Assembly (NCBI RefSeq): GCF_003012735.1
Contig: NZ_PXYI01000006.1
Span: forward strand, 352,217-416,216
DNA length: 64,000 bases
Direction of reading: 5' to 3'
From: Allosphingosinicella deserti
GTDB taxonomy: Bacteria > Pseudomonadota > Alphaproteobacteria > Sphingomonadales > Sphingomonadaceae
Shown here one piece after another: positions 18,423-25,949 of this stretch (its first letter is position 1; each line of letters opens with the position of its first letter). The translations under genes and the position numbers were made by a program. Under the pieces are notes generated by a model. It was not told the origin of the DNA. It saw nothing but the letters and a program-made list of their open reading frames with translations, and ran no database searches.

Positions 18423-19154
18423 TCATCGTCGATCATCACCGGCCCACGCCGCCGTCCACCATATTCCTTCCGGGCCGCCGCGAACGGCGGTGGCGACCTT
18501 GCCATCAGGGCCGCGAGTGAAGCGCATCGTCGACAGCGGCCCGGCGCCGAAGCGATCGGGACCGATCGGAACCAGCGGCAACTTCGCGCCCGTCGTCCAT
18601 TCGAGTTGGAGAAGCCCGTCCCGCTCGATCAGGCGGAAGCCGTCGCGCTTCGGGATCGAATAGGTCCCGATATAGTCTTCCAGCCGGGCCGCATCGGCGC
18701 TCGGTGCCTCGTGAAGCAATGCCGATTGGTGTCGTAGCTGGCGCCATTGGCCGCCTTCGAGGACGAAGGTGGTGGAGCCGCGCAACCAGGAATCGCGCCG
18801 GCCCTTCGGATCGCGAAAGCGCACGATCGAGCTTCGGATCGCGACCTCGCCGACCCGGCTGATCGTCCGATCATATTCCCGAATGTCGGAGATCTGCCGC
18901 GGAAGCTTGCCGCCGGCGACCAGCGTCAGCCAGATGTCGTAGCGATCCACCTGCCCGAAAGCGTGGAGCATCTCGAAACGGGGATGGACAAGCCGCCGGA
19001 GCGCGGCGACGTCGCGCGCTTCGACCGCCCGCTGGATCGATTGGAACGCCTCCTCGACGGCGGCGTCGGTCATCGGCGCCGCGGCCGCGAGCGGTGCGGA
19101 AACGGTAAACAGGACGGCAGCGACGCCGCACAATTGAGAACCTCGAAGCGACAT
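18423..19154 (-). CDS. Exported NTF2/SnoaL-like protein (243 aa)
   Basis: The signal peptide at the N-terminus (LCGVAAVLFTVSAPLAAAA) is followed by an NTF2-like cone fold region (AVEEAFQSIQRAVEARDVAALRRLV split as two helices; HPRFEMLHAFGQVDRYDIWL; SSIVRFRDPKGRR). A second C-terminal beta domain (DYIGTYSIPKRDGFRLI) resembles the DUF3471-type lipocalin-like module often found behind hydrolases. No catalytic residues can be assigned. The start is uncertain: 19154 gives a typical signal peptide, while 19169 is also possible. Confidence 0.6.
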   Translation of the reverse strand: MSLRGSQLCGVAAVLFTVSAPLAAAAPMTDAAVEEAFQSIQRAVEARDVAALRRLVHPRFEMLHAFGQVDRYDIWLTLVAGGKLPRQISDIREYDRTISRVGEVAIRSSIVRFRDPKGRRDSWLRGSTTFVLEGGQWRQLRHQSALLHEAPSADAARLEDYIGTYSIPKRDGFRLIERDGLLQLEWTTGAKLPLVPIGPDRFGAGPLSTMRFTRGPDGKVATAVRGGPEGIWWTAAWAGDDRR

Positions 19155-19361
19155 CAATGCCCCGTCCATGGAGGGGACCCGCGCGGGCGAGTCGCCCTGG
19201 AGATTACTCCATATGCGCGGCTGCTGTCCCGACAGGATCATCTGAACTCGCGATGCGTCGATCTGCGATTTGATGCGTTAAGCCCCGAACCGACGAGCAA
19301 TCCGCGACCTCCTTCGGGCGGAAGCCGCGGCCTCTTTCGGGCGGAAGCGGACGGCTCCGTT

Positions 19362-19574
19362 ATGATTTTGGAAACGATGGATCCCTTACAAAGCACTATG
19401 CTTAGCGACGCGAGCCATCACATCAGCGATGCTGATCTTGCCGAAGTGCACCGGCTTGCCGCCCAAGGCCGCCGCATCCCCGACATCGTGCTCAAGGCGA
19501 TCATGCGCCGCATGGAAGCGGCCGATGCGAGCCAGCGCCGGGCGGCAGACGCGGGCGTCGCGGAGAGAATGTGA
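19362..19574 (+). CDS. Small hypothetical protein (70 aa)
   Basis: I do not recognise it. It starts MILETMDPLQSTM and contains a soluble, charged helical stretch (SDADLAEVHRLAAQGRRIP, KAIMRRMEAADASQRRAA). No signal peptide or membrane segment is seen. No good ribosome site is visible; the sequence before it carries a 13-bp direct repeat TTCGGGCGGAAGC (19314 and 19337 regions). The helical composition differs from the antisense shadow pattern nearby, so it may be real. Confidence 0.4.
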   Translation: MILETMDPLQSTMLSDASHHISDADLAEVHRLAAQGRRIPDIVLKAIMRRMEAADASQRRAADAGVAERM

Positions 19575-19669
19575 TCGCCCGAGCTTCCGCTATCCGTTTC
19601 ACCATGCCGAAAGGGCGCTGAAGCTTCCGCTTCCGCGCCCTTGTTCGTGCCCGGCCGACCGCCGGACGT

Positions 19670-20023
19670 TCACCGGCTCCGCGCGGCGGCGGAATCGCCG
19701 GAGCTCGCCAGAAGGCGGTCCTCGCTGCTGCGGGACGCGGCGAGTGCCTGTTCGCGCTGACGCGCGGCCCCCTCGCGGGCTTCCACCCGGCAACGGCGGA
19801 CATCGTTCTTGCCCTCCAGGTTGATGTCTGACGCGGTGCCGCAAAAATCGCGGATCGCGCCGGCAATGCGGCGATCGAGCTCGGCGACTCCGCGCGCGCT
19901 GCCGAGGTCGAGGTCGTCATAGGTGATGTGGGCCGCAGCCGGCTGCGATTGCGGCTGTTGGGCGGCGACCGGCGCGAAGATGAAAAGGGCGCCGACGGTC
20001 ACCAGCGAAAGGGGGATTTTCAT
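19670..20023 (-). CDS. UrcA family exported protein (117 aa)
   Basis: N-terminal signal peptide (MKIPLSLVTVGALFIFAPVAA) and the UrcA pattern: HITYDDLDLGSARGVAELDRR (read in two parts), AIRDFCG and the second cysteine in DVRRCRVEA. The family is common in sphingomonads and caulobacters; its members are small periplasmic proteins with one disulfide and no established function. Divergent from the LysR gene at 20147. Confidence 0.8.
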   Translation of the reverse strand: MKIPLSLVTVGALFIFAPVAAQQPQSQPAAAHITYDDLDLGSARGVAELDRRIAGAIRDFCGTASDINLEGKNDVRRCRVEAREGAARQREQALAASRSSEDRLLASSGDSAAARSR

Positions 20024-20121
20024 CGCTGTCTCCAGTGTTTCTGTGTGATGTGCCGGCGCCGGCGCAGAGCCTCTTTACGCCTAGCGCTGCAGGAATGACG
20101 AACAACGATGTTGCGAAGTCG

Positions 20122-20139
20122 TTCTGCAAAAGTGCAGAA
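20122..20139. promoter_or_regulatory. Perfect inverted repeat, candidate LysR operator
   Basis: TTCTGCA-AAAG-TGCAGAA lies in the 123-bp gap between the divergent urcA-like gene and the LysR gene, ending 7 bp before the LysR ATG. LysR-type regulators commonly bind such dyads near their own start to autorepress. Confidence 0.55.
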
Positions 20140-20146
20140 TAGCCCG

Positions 20147-21100
20147 ATGCTCGACTGGAACGATCTTCGCTATTTCCTGGCCGTCGCCGACAGCGGCAGC
20201 ACGCTTGCCGCGGGGCGCGCCCTGCGGGTCAGCCAGACCACCGCCGCCCGCCGGGTCACCGCGCTCGAGGAGTCGCTCGGCACGACCCTCTTCGAGCGAC
20301 GGCAGGCCGGCTATGCGCTGACACCGGCGGGGGAAGCGCTGCTCGATCATGCCCGCAAGGTGGAAGCCGCGGCTTCGGCCTTCGCCGATGCCGCCGCCGC
20401 GCAGGTGCGCGAGGTCAGCGGGGGCGTGCGGCTGACCACCGAGGAAATCTTCGCGGTGACCGTGCTCGCGCCGATCCTGCGCGATCTGCACGAACTCCAT
20501 CCGTCGATCCGGATCGAGCTCGACACGAGCGAGGAGGTTCGCGATCTCGCCGCCGGGGCCGCCGATGTCGCGCTGCGCAGCGCGGACACGCTTTCGGGCG
20601 GCGGCCTGGTCGGCCGACGAGTCGCGACCGGTGACTGGGCAATCTATTGCAGCCGCGCTTACGCCGAGGCGAACGGCCGGCCGCGCAGCCGGCGAGCGCT
20701 GCGCCGCCATCCGCTGATCGGCGGCGGCGGGCGCAACGTCTGGCTGCATTATGGCGAGTGGCTGAAGCGCAACGAGCTCGAGGACGCGGTGGCGATCCAT
20801 CACGGCTCGGCGACCGGTCTCCTGTCGGCGGTGCGCTCGGGCTTCGGGCTGGCGGCCTTGCCCTGCTTCGTTGCCGATTTCGACCCCGACCTGATCTGCT
20901 GCCTGCCGCCGGGGCAAGAAGGCCACAAGGGGCTGTGGCTGCTGACCCACGAACGGCTGCGCCACGTGCCGCCGGTGCGCCTCGTGCTCGATTTTCTTGC
21001 CGAGCGTTTGACGAGGCTCGCGTATGAAGGCGAGCAACGCCGCGCATCCGCGCTCCAGGAGCCGTTGCTGCCGACGGCGATGCCTCCGGCCCGATCCTGA
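20147..21100 (+). CDS. LysR-family transcriptional regulator (317 aa)
   Basis: Winged HTH at residues 1-60 (LDWNDLRYFLAVADSGSTLA, RVSQTTAARRVTALEESLG) and a type 2 periplasmic-binding effector domain from about residue 90 (EVSGGVRLTTEEIFAVTVLAP, GLAALPCFVADFDPDLI). The start at 20147 puts the HTH at the usual distance. There is no clear ribosome site; the operator-like repeat lies immediately upstream. Target genes may include the divergent urcA-like gene or its own transcript; effector unknown. Confidence 0.85.
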   Translation: MLDWNDLRYFLAVADSGSTLAAGRALRVSQTTAARRVTALEESLGTTLFERRQAGYALTPAGEALLDHARKVEAAASAFADAAAAQVREVSGGVRLTTEEIFAVTVLAPILRDLHELHPSIRIELDTSEEVRDLAAGAADVALRSADTLSGGGLVGRRVATGDWAIYCSRAYAEANGRPRSRRALRRHPLIGGGGRNVWLHYGEWLKRNELEDAVAIHHGSATGLLSAVRSGFGLAALPCFVADFDPDLICCLPPGQEGHKGLWLLTHERLRHVPPVRLVLDFLAERLTRLAYEGEQRRASALQEPLLPTAMPPARS

Positions 21101-21133
21101 CCCGCTTTCCTTTCTGCTGACTCGGAGACACGC

Positions 21134-21658
21134 ATGCGCAAGACCCTCATCGCGGCCATTGCCGCCTTCGCGCTGGTGATCGCAGGCGGTGCCGGCTGGT
21201 ATGTCTTCTCGCCGGGCTGGACGTTGCGATCGATGGTCGCGGCCGCCAAGGCGCGGGACGAGGCGGCCTTCTCCGCCTATGTCGATTATCCGGCGCTGCG
21301 CCAGGACATGAAGGCCGAGCTCACCGCCCGGATCGAGCAAGAATCGAAGAAGGACGGCAGCCCGCAGGCGAAGCTCGCAGGCGTGATGGGCTTGGCGCTG
21401 ATCGGTCCGCTCGTCGATCGGATGGTATCGCCTTCCGCGATCAACCAGGCCTTCACGCGGCTGACGATCGAGCAGCCGAAGGACGCGTCCACCGGCAAGG
21501 ACGAAAGGCCGGAGCCGGTGATCCGCCGTCAGGGGCTGAACCGCTTCGTCGTTGCCGGCAAGGACATGCCGGACAGCGGGCTGGTGTTCGCACGGCGCGG
21601 GCTTGGCTGGAAGCTGGTCGGGATCGATCTCCCCCCTGTGAAGGGCCCACAAGCCTAA
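21134..21658 (+). CDS. DUF2939 domain protein (174 aa)
   Basis: A single N-terminal anchor or uncleaved signal (TLIAAIAAFALVIAGGAGWYV) precedes the DUF2939 core (WTLRSMVAAAKARDEAAFSAY, read without its ends; VDYPALRQDMKAELTARI; LGWKLVGIDLPP). The family is found in envelope proteins of proteobacteria and has no known activity. Follows the LysR gene by 33 bp and converges, with a 4-bp overlap, on the AmpR-like gene. Confidence 0.75.
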   Translation: MRKTLIAAIAAFALVIAGGAGWYVFSPGWTLRSMVAAAKARDEAAFSAYVDYPALRQDMKAELTARIEQESKKDGSPQAKLAGVMGLALIGPLVDRMVSPSAINQAFTRLTIEQPKDASTGKDERPEPVIRRQGLNRFVVAGKDMPDSGLVFARRGLGWKLVGIDLPPVKGPQA

Positions 21659-22539
21659 CCGGGATCGGCATCTCCGGCGGCCTCTGCCGTGATCCAGCCC
21701 TGGAACGCCGCCATAGCCGGGGTGGGCGCGCGTGACTTGAGCCAAGTGAGCCAGTAGCCGCCGGCCGGCGCGGCGGCGGCGAACGGCTGGACGATGGCGC
21801 CGGCATCGAGGAGGCGGGTGAACATCGCGGGTGGGGCGAGGGCGACGCCGAGGCCCTGCGCGGCGGCGTCGACCATCGCCAGCGACGAATCGAATACCGG
21901 GCCGCGCACCGGCGGCGCGGCGATGTCGGCGGCCGCAAACCACCGCGTCCACTCGTCGCTGCGATAGGAGCGAAGCAGGGTCTCGCGGAGCAGATCGGCG
22001 GGGCTCGCGAGCCGGGCAGCCACCGCGGGCGTGCACAAGGGCGCGAACGGGGCCTCCATCAACGGCACGGCATCCGTGCCGTGCCAGGCGCCGTCGCCGA
22101 AGCGGATCGCGAAATCCAGGCCCTCGGCGGCGATGTCGACCCGGTTGTTGTTGGTGAACAGGCGCAGATCGAGCGTCGGACAGGCCGCAGCGAGCGCTGG
22201 CAGGCGCGGAATCAGCCATCCCGTGGCGAAGGTGTTGACCGCGCCGACGGTGAGCACCTCCCGGGCGCGGCCTTCGCCGACATGCTCGAGCGCGTCGGCG
22301 ATCCGATCGAAGCTGGCGACCAGGGTCGGCAGCAAGGCGAGCCCTTCGTCGGTCAGCGCGAGGCCGCGGGGCAGGCGGCGGAACAGCTTGTGCCCCAGCT
22401 TGTCCTCCAGTCCCTTCACCTGGTGACTGATCGCGGCCTGGGTGACGCAGAGCTCGATCGCGGCGAGGGTGAAGGAGAGGTGGCGTGCCGACGCTTCGAA
22501 GGCGCGGAGAGCATTGAGCGGAAGGTGGGGACGAACCAT
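21655..22539 (-). CDS. ampR: AmpR-like LysR-family beta-lactamase regulator
   Basis: 294 aa, with close line-by-line similarity to enterobacterial AmpR as I know it: LPLNALRAFEASARHLSFT with a recognition helix at VTQAAISHQVKGLE, LFRRLPRGLALTDEG, NTFATGWLIPRLP, NNRVDIAAEGLDFAIRFGDG, LLRSYRSDEWTRWF and VFDSSLAMVDAAAQGLGVA. AmpR senses cell-wall muropeptides and controls beta-lactamase genes. Here it is the second gene of a short minus-strand operon and points away from the metallo-beta-lactamase at 23524. ATG 22539 is used; an upstream TTG adds two residues. GcvA-type regulators are related, but the NNRVDIAAEGLD and RSYRSDEW signatures favour AmpR. Confidence 0.8.
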   Translation of the reverse strand: MVRPHLPLNALRAFEASARHLSFTLAAIELCVTQAAISHQVKGLEDKLGHKLFRRLPRGLALTDEGLALLPTLVASFDRIADALEHVGEGRAREVLTVGAVNTFATGWLIPRLPALAAACPTLDLRLFTNNNRVDIAAEGLDFAIRFGDGAWHGTDAVPLMEAPFAPLCTPAVAARLASPADLLRETLLRSYRSDEWTRWFAAADIAAPPVRGPVFDSSLAMVDAAAQGLGVALAPPAMFTRLLDAGAIVQPFAAAAPAGGYWLTWLKSRAPTPAMAAFQGWITAEAAGDADPG

Positions 22540-22583
22540 GCGCAATGGCTATCCCCATCAGCGGCGTAGCGGAAGCGCCCGGC

Positions 22584-23375
22584 TCAGAAGCGCTTGGCGA
22601 CGTTCAGGTAAAGCTGGAGATCGGCTGCCTCGTGGTTGAGGCCGATATTCGCCCCGGCGCCGAATTGCAGCGACTCGCCCCGCATCATCGCCAGCGACAG
22701 CCCGGCGAGCCATTCGGTCGTGCCCTGCTCCTCGTCGCGCGATGCGGCCAGTTCGGCCGCCGCGCTGAGCGTGCCGGTGAGCGACGCCTCGAGGCCGGCG
22801 ATGCCGCCATAAGCGAGATGGTGGCCGCCGCCGTCTTCGTCGGCGGCACCGTCGATCTCGCCGGTGAAGCCAAGCGAAAACGCATCGGTCAGCTCGTAGC
22901 TGACCGGCACCAGCAGGCTCGCGCTCCAGTCGCCGACGCCGATCGCCGATCCGCCGGTCGGCAAGGTGACGGAGGGCATCAAGGCAATCGAAAAGCCGGA
23001 GCCGTCTGGATTGGCAAGATTTTGTCGGAGTGCCAGCCGCACGTCTCCGGTGCCGTCCGCGCGGCGAACCGCGCCGTCGGCGGCGCGCTCGCGCACATGG
23101 CCATAAGCGGCCCAGCCTACCTGCGCTTCCAGCGAGTCGGTGACGCCGTAGCGAAAGAGCATGTCGCCGGTGAAAACCGTGTCCTCACGGCGTCCGGCGT
23201 CCTGATCGCGTGTCCAGTCGATCGCACCGAATTCGATCGCGGCGTGGTCCTTGTCGAGCGTGCAGCTTGGCGTGCCGAGTCCAGGCGCATCGGCGCAGAA
23301 GTCGCGCAGCGATTGGGCGCCGGCAGGCGCGGTGCAAGCGAGGCCGAGCAGGATCAGGGGCAGGAAGCGGTTCAT
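22584..23375 (-). CDS. MetA-pathway-type outer membrane transporter protein (263 aa)
   Basis: Signal peptide (MNRFLPLILLGLACTAPAGA) then a beta-barrel-like sequence with alternating strands ending in NVAKRF, as expected for an outer-membrane protein. LPTGGSAIGVGDWSASLLVPV and DSLEAQVGWAAYGHV match the phenol-degradation MetA-type family (putative transporters). The start at 23375 is chosen for the signal peptide and AAGGGAAGG just upstream. It sits between ampR and the beta-lactamase promoter region and is 38-44 bp ahead of ampR, so both are probably cotranscribed. Confidence 0.75.
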   Translation of the reverse strand: MNRFLPLILLGLACTAPAGAQSLRDFCADAPGLGTPSCTLDKDHAAIEFGAIDWTRDQDAGRREDTVFTGDMLFRYGVTDSLEAQVGWAAYGHVRERAADGAVRRADGTGDVRLALRQNLANPDGSGFSIALMPSVTLPTGGSAIGVGDWSASLLVPVSYELTDAFSLGFTGEIDGAADEDGGGHHLAYGGIAGLEASLTGTLSAAAELAASRDEEQGTTEWLAGLSLAMMRGESLQFGAGANIGLNHEAADLQLYLNVAKRF

Positions 23376-23474
23376 CCTTCCCTTATAGCGACAGCTTGCC
23401 CTGAGAGCCCCCGATGCGCGGGCCGGCGATGCATTAGGTTTGCTCATGGCTGCGGCGACGGAAGATCCTTTGCC

Positions 23475-23494
23475 GCCGCAGCCGCGGCTGCGGC
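23475..23494. promoter_or_regulatory. Perfect 20-bp palindrome upstream of the beta-lactamase
   Basis: A fully self-complementary 20-bp sequence centred on CCGCGG lies 29 bp before the B3 lactamase ATG, inside the 148-bp divergent gap. It may be the regulator's operator or a 5' leader hairpin. It is GC-rich, unlike classical AmpR sites, so binding by AmpR is only a possibility. Confidence 0.5.
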
Positions 23495-23523
23495 ATCAGG
23501 CTGCAGACCTTGAAGGAGTGATG

Positions 23524-24390
23524 ATGCGAAACATGATCCTGGCCTTGTCCGTCCTGGGCTGCACGATCCCGGCCGGCAGCCATGCCCAGAGCAACGATCA
23601 GCGGATCGAATGGAATCAGCCGATGGCGCCGTTCCGGATCGCGGCCAATGTCCATTATGTCGGCACCAGGGGGCTCGGCGCCTATCTGATCACCGATCCC
23701 AAGGGACATGTGCTGATCGACGGAGGGCTGCCCGAGAGCGCGCCGCTGATCGCGGCCAATATCCGGAAGCTCGGCTTTCGCCTGCGGGACGTCAAATACC
23801 TGCTGATCAACCATGCCCATTTTGACCATTCCGGCGGCCTTGCCGAACTGAAGCGGCTGACGGGCTCCAGGCTGGTTGCCGCGGCCGGAGACCGGGCCGA
23901 TCTCGAAAGCGGTCAGGTCGCGGGACGGCCGGAACTGCCGCCGGCGCCCGCGGTCAACGTCGATCGGATCGTCCGCGACGGCGAGCGGCTTCGCCTCGGC
24001 GCGACTGTCCTGACCGCCAATGTGACGCCGGGGCATACGCGCGGCTGTACCTCCTGGTCGATGCCGACTAAGGCGGGGACGATCCTGTTCGCCTGCAGCC
24101 TCACCGTCGCCGGCCAGAAGCTGATCGATGATCCGACCTATCCGAACGCCGCCGCCGATTTCCGCGCGACCTATGCCAGACTCAAGGGCATGAAGGTGGA
24201 CATCTTCGTTAATTTCCACCCTGAATTCTTCGACATGGAAGCCAAGCGCGCGCGCCAGCTGGCAGGCGACTCTCAAGCGTTCGTCGATTCCGGCGAGCTT
24301 CGGCGGCAGGTGGAGAGCGCGGAGCGCGGGTTCGAGAAGGAGCTTGCCGCGCAGCAGGCCCGCGCCGTCAGCGCACCAGCCGGTAACTGA
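23524..24390 (+). CDS. Subclass B3 metallo-beta-lactamase
   Basis: 288-aa precursor with a signal peptide (MRNMILALSVLGCTIPAGSHA), so periplasmic. All B3 zinc ligands are visible: His97, His99, Asp101 and His102 in NHAHFDHSGG; His171 in TPGHTRGCTSW; His232 in NFHPEFFDMEAKR. B3 hallmarks also include GTRGLGAYLITDP near the N-terminus and FACSLTVAG. AAGGAG lies 5 nt before the ATG at 23524 (a preceding ATG at 23521 is too close). The AmpR-like gene is transcribed divergently. Expected to hydrolyse beta-lactams including carbapenems, but such chromosomal enzymes in environmental sphingomonads vary in activity. Confidence 0.9.
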   Translation: MRNMILALSVLGCTIPAGSHAQSNDQRIEWNQPMAPFRIAANVHYVGTRGLGAYLITDPKGHVLIDGGLPESAPLIAANIRKLGFRLRDVKYLLINHAHFDHSGGLAELKRLTGSRLVAAAGDRADLESGQVAGRPELPPAPAVNVDRIVRDGERLRLGATVLTANVTPGHTRGCTSWSMPTKAGTILFACSLTVAGQKLIDDPTYPNAAADFRATYARLKGMKVDIFVNFHPEFFDMEAKRARQLAGDSQAFVDSGELRRQVESAERGFEKELAAQQARAVSAPAGN

Positions 24391-25891
24391 CGAAGGCGAT
24401 CTGCTTCCCGTCCGGGGACCAGCTGGGGACGTTGATCGTCCCCTGGCCGCCAAACAGCCGGGTGAGCACCCGCGGCCGTGCACTGCCGTCGGCAGGCATG
24501 ATGCGGAGCATCACGTCGCGGTTCGGCGGGTGATCGCCAAGGGCGACGTCGAGACCGAAGGAGATGAACACGATCCATTTCCCGTCGGGCGAGAAATGCG
24601 GAAACCAGTCCCGCCAGGCTGGGTCCCTGGTGACCTGCTCGGGATCGCTGCCGTCCGCGCCGATCCGCCAGATCTGCATTGCGCCCGACCGTGCCGAGTT
24701 GAAGTAGATGTGGCGGCCGTCGGGCGAGTATTCCGGACCGTCGTCGAGGCCCGGCGCGGTCGAGAGCCGCCGCTCGGCACCGCCGGCGAGATCCTTCGCG
24801 TAGATGTCGAAGTCGTTCGTTTCCGGCCGCGTCGCGGTATAGGCGATGGTGCGCCCGTCGGGCGACCAGCCATGCCAATAGGACGGTGTCGAGGCATGGC
24901 CGGCGACCAGCCGCGGCGTCTTCGATCCGCCGATCGGCAGCACGTAGATGCGGGAATGATCATCGGCCTGCGACTGATCGGAGATGGCGAGCCAGCGGCC
25001 ATCGGGCGAGATGCCGTGATCGTTGTTGTTCTTGCGCTGCGGCCCGGTCTCGATCGCGTCCGGCGTGCCGCCGGCCGGCGGGATTCGGTAGAGCAGCCCC
25101 TTGCTGTTGTAGATCAGCCACTGGCCGTCACGAGTCCAGTTCGGCGCCTCGATCTTGCCGTCGAAATGGCGGACGACGCGGCGGCTCTCGGCGCCGGTGA
25201 CGTCCATCACCTCGAGCGTGCTTTCAACGGCGGCGGGATAGCCGGTGTCCGGCACGTGGGCGAGCGTCGGCACGCGCAGCGCGACGTTGGCGAAGGTCGC
25301 CGTTTCGGTCACCGCATCGTCATGCGCGGAGACCGCGAGGCCGACATGATAGGGACCCGCGAAGCCGATCGGCGTGTTGCCGCCGGCGTGCCGCAGGACT
25401 CCGTCGGCACCTGCGACCGAGAAGAAGACATAGGCCCCCTCGCGCTCGAGCCGCAGCCGTTTGGCACCCGTCGCGTTGGATCGGATCTCGTGGGTCGGCC
25501 CGTCCTGGACCTCGCGATATTGCAGCGAGACGAGGCCGTCGCCGTGGAGCATGACGTCGGCATAAGGCGATCCCGGCGTCAGATTCTGGCGGATCATCAG
25601 ACCGGCCTTGCGGTGCGGATCCTTGCCGGCGCCGAGGAAGGCGACGTCCGCCTCGATATGAAGATCGCCCGATCGGACGGTCGAGAGATAGCGGAAGGCG
25701 TCCTCGCTGCCCCAGATGTTCGCGCCGCCGCCGGTGATCCGGTAGGTGCCGGCGGCATCGCGCACCGCTGCCCCTGTCTTGCCGACCTTGCCGATATCGA
25801 CCGACCGTTGGAAGTCGCCGACCCTCGCCGGCTGGGCTGCAGCCGGCGCGGCCAGAGCCAGCGCCAGTACGCAAAACCAGTTCCGTCCCAT
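24368..25891 (-). CDS. Exported TolB-type WD40/PD40 beta-propeller protein (507 aa)
   Basis: Signal peptide (MGRNWFCVLALALAAPAAAQ) then a concanavalin-like DUF1349-type domain (about 20-200: EADVAFLGAGKDPHRKAGLMI, read from the middle; GPYHVGLAVSAHDD), then at least five TolB/PD40 blades (NWTRDGQWLIYNS, ISPDGRWLAISDQS, WSPDGRTIAYTATRP, YSPDGRHIYFNSARS, FSPDGKWIVFISFG). No catalytic triad follows the propeller, so it is not a peptidase itself; it may bind peptides or a partner hydrolase. GGAGGG lies 6 nt before the ATG. Last gene of the large minus-strand operon; its 3' end overlaps the lactamase 3' end by 23 bp. Confidence 0.8.
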   Translation of the reverse strand: MGRNWFCVLALALAAPAAAQPARVGDFQRSVDIGKVGKTGAAVRDAAGTYRITGGGANIWGSEDAFRYLSTVRSGDLHIEADVAFLGAGKDPHRKAGLMIRQNLTPGSPYADVMLHGDGLVSLQYREVQDGPTHEIRSNATGAKRLRLEREGAYVFFSVAGADGVLRHAGGNTPIGFAGPYHVGLAVSAHDDAVTETATFANVALRVPTLAHVPDTGYPAAVESTLEVMDVTGAESRRVVRHFDGKIEAPNWTRDGQWLIYNSKGLLYRIPPAGGTPDAIETGPQRKNNNDHGISPDGRWLAISDQSQADDHSRIYVLPIGGSKTPRLVAGHASTPSYWHGWSPDGRTIAYTATRPETNDFDIYAKDLAGGAERRLSTAPGLDDGPEYSPDGRHIYFNSARSGAMQIWRIGADGSDPEQVTRDPAWRDWFPHFSPDGKWIVFISFGLDVALGDHPPNRDVMLRIMPADGSARPRVLTRLFGGQGTINVPSWSPDGKQIAFVSYRLVR

Positions 25892-25949
25892 CGCGTCCCT
25901 CCGATTTCGTCTTGGTCGTAGACCGAAAGAGGTGGAGAGGCGAGTGGGC

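Noticed and set aside
20081..22558. An 825-codon minus-strand frame over the LysR, DUF2939 and AmpR-like genes
   Set aside because: All three underlying genes have clear domains in other frames; the long frame shows none.
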